A stretch of DNA of 20,317 bases, taken from NCBI GenBank assembly GCA_000969725.1, contig JXSR01S003792.1, one strand, 5' to 3'. Each line of letters opens with the position of its first letter. Within the stretch, counting starts at the first letter, position 1. A program made the position numbers and the translations under genes. Below, piece after piece: positions 18,766 to 20,317 of this stretch. The stretch is from Ophiothrix spiculata. Its lineage: Eukaryota > Echinodermata > Ophiuroidea > Amphilepidida > Ophiotrichidae. Under the pieces are notes generated by a model. That model saw only the letters and a program-made list of their open reading frames with translations, had not been told where the DNA came from and made no database searches.

Positions 18766-18904
18766 TGTCGGAAGTTTGACAAGGTGAGTATCCTGCGGAG
18801 TTGGATGCTAAATCGCCATCAATTACATAACATGCTCCCACTGGTTCTCGTACTTGACCATTCAGATGCGGCGCTTCAAACCATACAAATCTGGGTGCAC
18901 AGGC
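18766..18904 (-). CDS. Integrin alpha chain, internal exon (end of beta-propeller blade 2)
   Basis: The exon is read from 18904 down to 18766. A pyrimidine-rich tract ending TTTCAG precedes it, and GTAAGTATGC follows at 18765. The 46 codons plus one base encode ACAPRFVWFEAPHLNGQV, then REPVGACYVIDGD and LASNSAGYSPCQTSD. This matches the integrin alpha pattern CAP...EPVGTC...YxPC of non-I-domain chains, closest in style to the RGD-binding alphaV/alpha5/alpha8 group. Integrin alpha chains pair with a beta chain at the plasma membrane as adhesion receptors, and this stretch lies in the ligand-binding propeller head. By family knowledge the Cys of ACAP pairs with the Cys of GAC, and the Cys of SPC pairs with a Cys in the next exon. 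The exon starts in phase 0 and ends in phase 1. The open frame runs on into the introns on both sides, so the Met at 18961 is not a start. The family is clear; the paralogue is not. Confidence 0.9.
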
Positions 18905-18986
18905 CTGAAACAAATAGAGAAAGCAAACTACTGTCAAATCAAAGTCAAATTGGAATATCAACTAGCTGAAATTGTATCATCTATTA

Positions 18987-19395
18987 GCCTGTTTCTACTC
19001 AAGTATGCTTACCCAGGTAATGCCGATTAAGTTAAAGAAACCCGGGTAAGTCACCCAGTAGAAACCCAAAATAATTGGTTTATTCAAAATCCGTGTAAGA
19101 CAATTACCCGTGTATTGTACCAACCTTTGGAGGTGGTTATTGCCATTTAAAGAACATGTCGCAATCCAGTAGAAACGGTACCGATTATTAGAATCCGATT
19201 ATCATAATGCATTGCCGCGCAAAAGGTCAATCAACCTGTACTTTCCGTACATCCGGTGTGCACGGTATTTCATCAAGTGAAACCAAAAATAATCAGATTG
19301 TGTGGTGGGTAGAAACGGACCGGTGTAAGTCCGACACGATATTCTTACACAGTAAACACGATCAGTTTATATTTTACATTTGAGTAGAAACAGGC
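18987..19395. mobile_element. TA-flanked TIR element with GTAGAAAC repeats
   Basis: Ends GCCTGTTTCTACTCAA and its complement TTGAGTAGAAACAGGC are flanked by TA (18985-18986, 19396-19397). GTAGAAAC recurs internally near 19053, 19170 and 19309 as well as in the right end. It is 409 bp with no coding content. Confidence 0.75.
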
Positions 19396-19397
19396 TA

Positions 19398-19413
19398 TAT
19401 GTGTGTGTGTGTG
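19398..19413 (+). repeat. Short (TG)n microsatellite
   Basis: ATGTGTGTGTGTGTG directly follows the TA-flanked element. Confidence 0.8.
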
Positions 19414-20317
19414 AACTCTTGAGCTCTTCAAAAATATTATTTTTAATTTATGACCCGAGTTGAATATGATGATAGCAACTTGAGCTCATAAAAATAAGCA
19501 AATGGAACATTATATTTCTCAGAATTCCTCCTTCATTAACCCTAACCTGCCTCAGTCCAACAAAATCCAACAAGCAAAAATCAAGAGATTTGCCATGTCA
19601 AAATATGTCATAGACAGGGGATATAATAATGGGCACTAAATGGCTGCCATGGCAGGCTATACTTGGTGGCTTGCCATAGCTGGACATTGGATCGGGATGC
19701 GATAGGCTGGGGTTCGAATTCCAAAGGGAAATTTTTGTATGATGCATTCGGATTTAGATAGTTTTTAAGCCTTTGGGAGTTAGGGTTAAGGGTGTGGGGC
19801 TGGTTCTGGAGGAGATGTACCTACTACTTTATGGCAGGATGAGGTTTGTGTGAAATACCTTGGTCAGTGGTCACTTAAGTGAAAAAGGTTATTAAAGTGT
19901 TAAAGCTTGCTTACATTACTAATTAACCAGTATAAACATACAATCTTAAACATGAACAAATACGATAAGGCGAAATCAGGTCCGAAGTTCACACATTTTT
20001 GCACTGGTCTAAAACACAGTGCAGAAAATCAGCAAACGCAACAGTACACTGGTAACTGTACTAGTATCAAAATATTTGTCTTCTTCTCATTGAATGAATT
20101 TGAATATTATCAATTCCACAAATTTCTGTTCTTCTTACAATCATGTCATGGATCTTAAACTCATAATTCTAATAACCAAAATCAAAACCTATTTCAGTTT
20201 TAATGGTGAAACATAAATATAATAGACTTTCTTAAAATATATGGTTACATAATTGGCTTCTTTTTGTGGAATGAGATGCATCATTAGATTCATAACAAGT
20301 TGCTAAGATCCCTGAAG
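19414..20317. other. Non-coding apart from the SINE
   Basis: Probably the integrin intron upstream of the first visible exon. The exon expected to precede ACAP (the FG-containing part of blade 2) was not recognised here and probably lies beyond the right edge. Confidence 0.45.
19665..19760 (+). repeat. tRNA-derived SINE head
   Basis: The A-box-like TAGCTGGACATTGG (19677-19690) is followed by CGGGATGCGAT (anticodon-arm-like) and the B box GGTTCGAATTCC (19711-19722). The spacing suits an internal Pol III promoter. There is no 3-prime acceptor strand, so it is a SINE and not a tRNA gene. The body may run to about 19890. Confidence 0.6.

Noticed and set aside
18907..18961. Start codon at 18961 for the integrin frame
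   Set aside because: The 18 residues before the splice acceptor are intron sequence; the coding part begins at the AG/GCC boundary at 18904.

Overview
This is animal nuclear DNA: AT-rich, intron-dominated and packed with short inverted-repeat transposable elements. No bacterial-type gene layout is present. The only convincing protein-coding gene is a split gene on the minus strand for an integrin alpha chain. The many miniature elements, the tRNA-headed SINE remnants and the frequent 'taggcctat'-type words suggest a marine invertebrate deuterostome, most plausibly an echinoderm. That assignment is inference from sequence style, not proof.

Integrin gene (minus strand, read right to left). Three exons are visible at 18766-18904 (139 nt), 12776-12840 (65 nt) and 5978-6026 (49 nt). 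Their splice phases match (0 to 1, 1 to 0, 0 to 1). Joined, they encode the stretch of the alpha-chain beta-propeller that spans the end of blade 2 and the start of blade 3, including four cysteines expected to form two disulfides. The introns are about 5.9 kb and 6.7 kb. At least 1.4 kb of intron lies upstream of the first visible exon and about 6 kb downstream of the last, so the gene continues off both ends. A degenerate partial copy of the first exon (18617-18699) and a third copy of its splice-donor region (about 18002-18037) lie just downstream of it.

Introns, left to right. 341-979: long inverted-repeat element. 1013-1282: terminal-inverted-repeat (TIR) element with a tRNA-like Pol III unit inside. 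3153-3750: TA-flanked element. 3905-4262: inverted-repeat element. 4866-5775: element built of AGAGTGA-type words, interrupted at 5353-5763 by a TTAA-flanked element. 6461-6978: TTAA element. 7251-7521: TAA-flanked element with two CRE palindromes. 7586-7666: tRNA-Met-like SINE head. 8615-8742, 8996-9619 and 10125-10654: TTAA-flanked, piggyBac-style elements. 11832-11926: microRNA-sized hairpin. 11953-12428: GC-rich inverted-repeat island. 12529-12751: TIR element beside the second visible exon. 13082-14199: 1.1 kb foldback with a small hairpin inserted in one arm. 16976-17055: telomere-like repeat. 17724-17978 and 18301-18551: two copies of one TWA-flanked family in opposite orientation. 18987-19395: TA-flanked element. 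19665-19760: another SINE head.

No autonomous transposase, rRNA, CRISPR array or operon was seen. The most notable features are the reconstructable integrin exons with their decayed tandem exon copies, and the layered insertion history, especially the recurrent TTAA-target elements.
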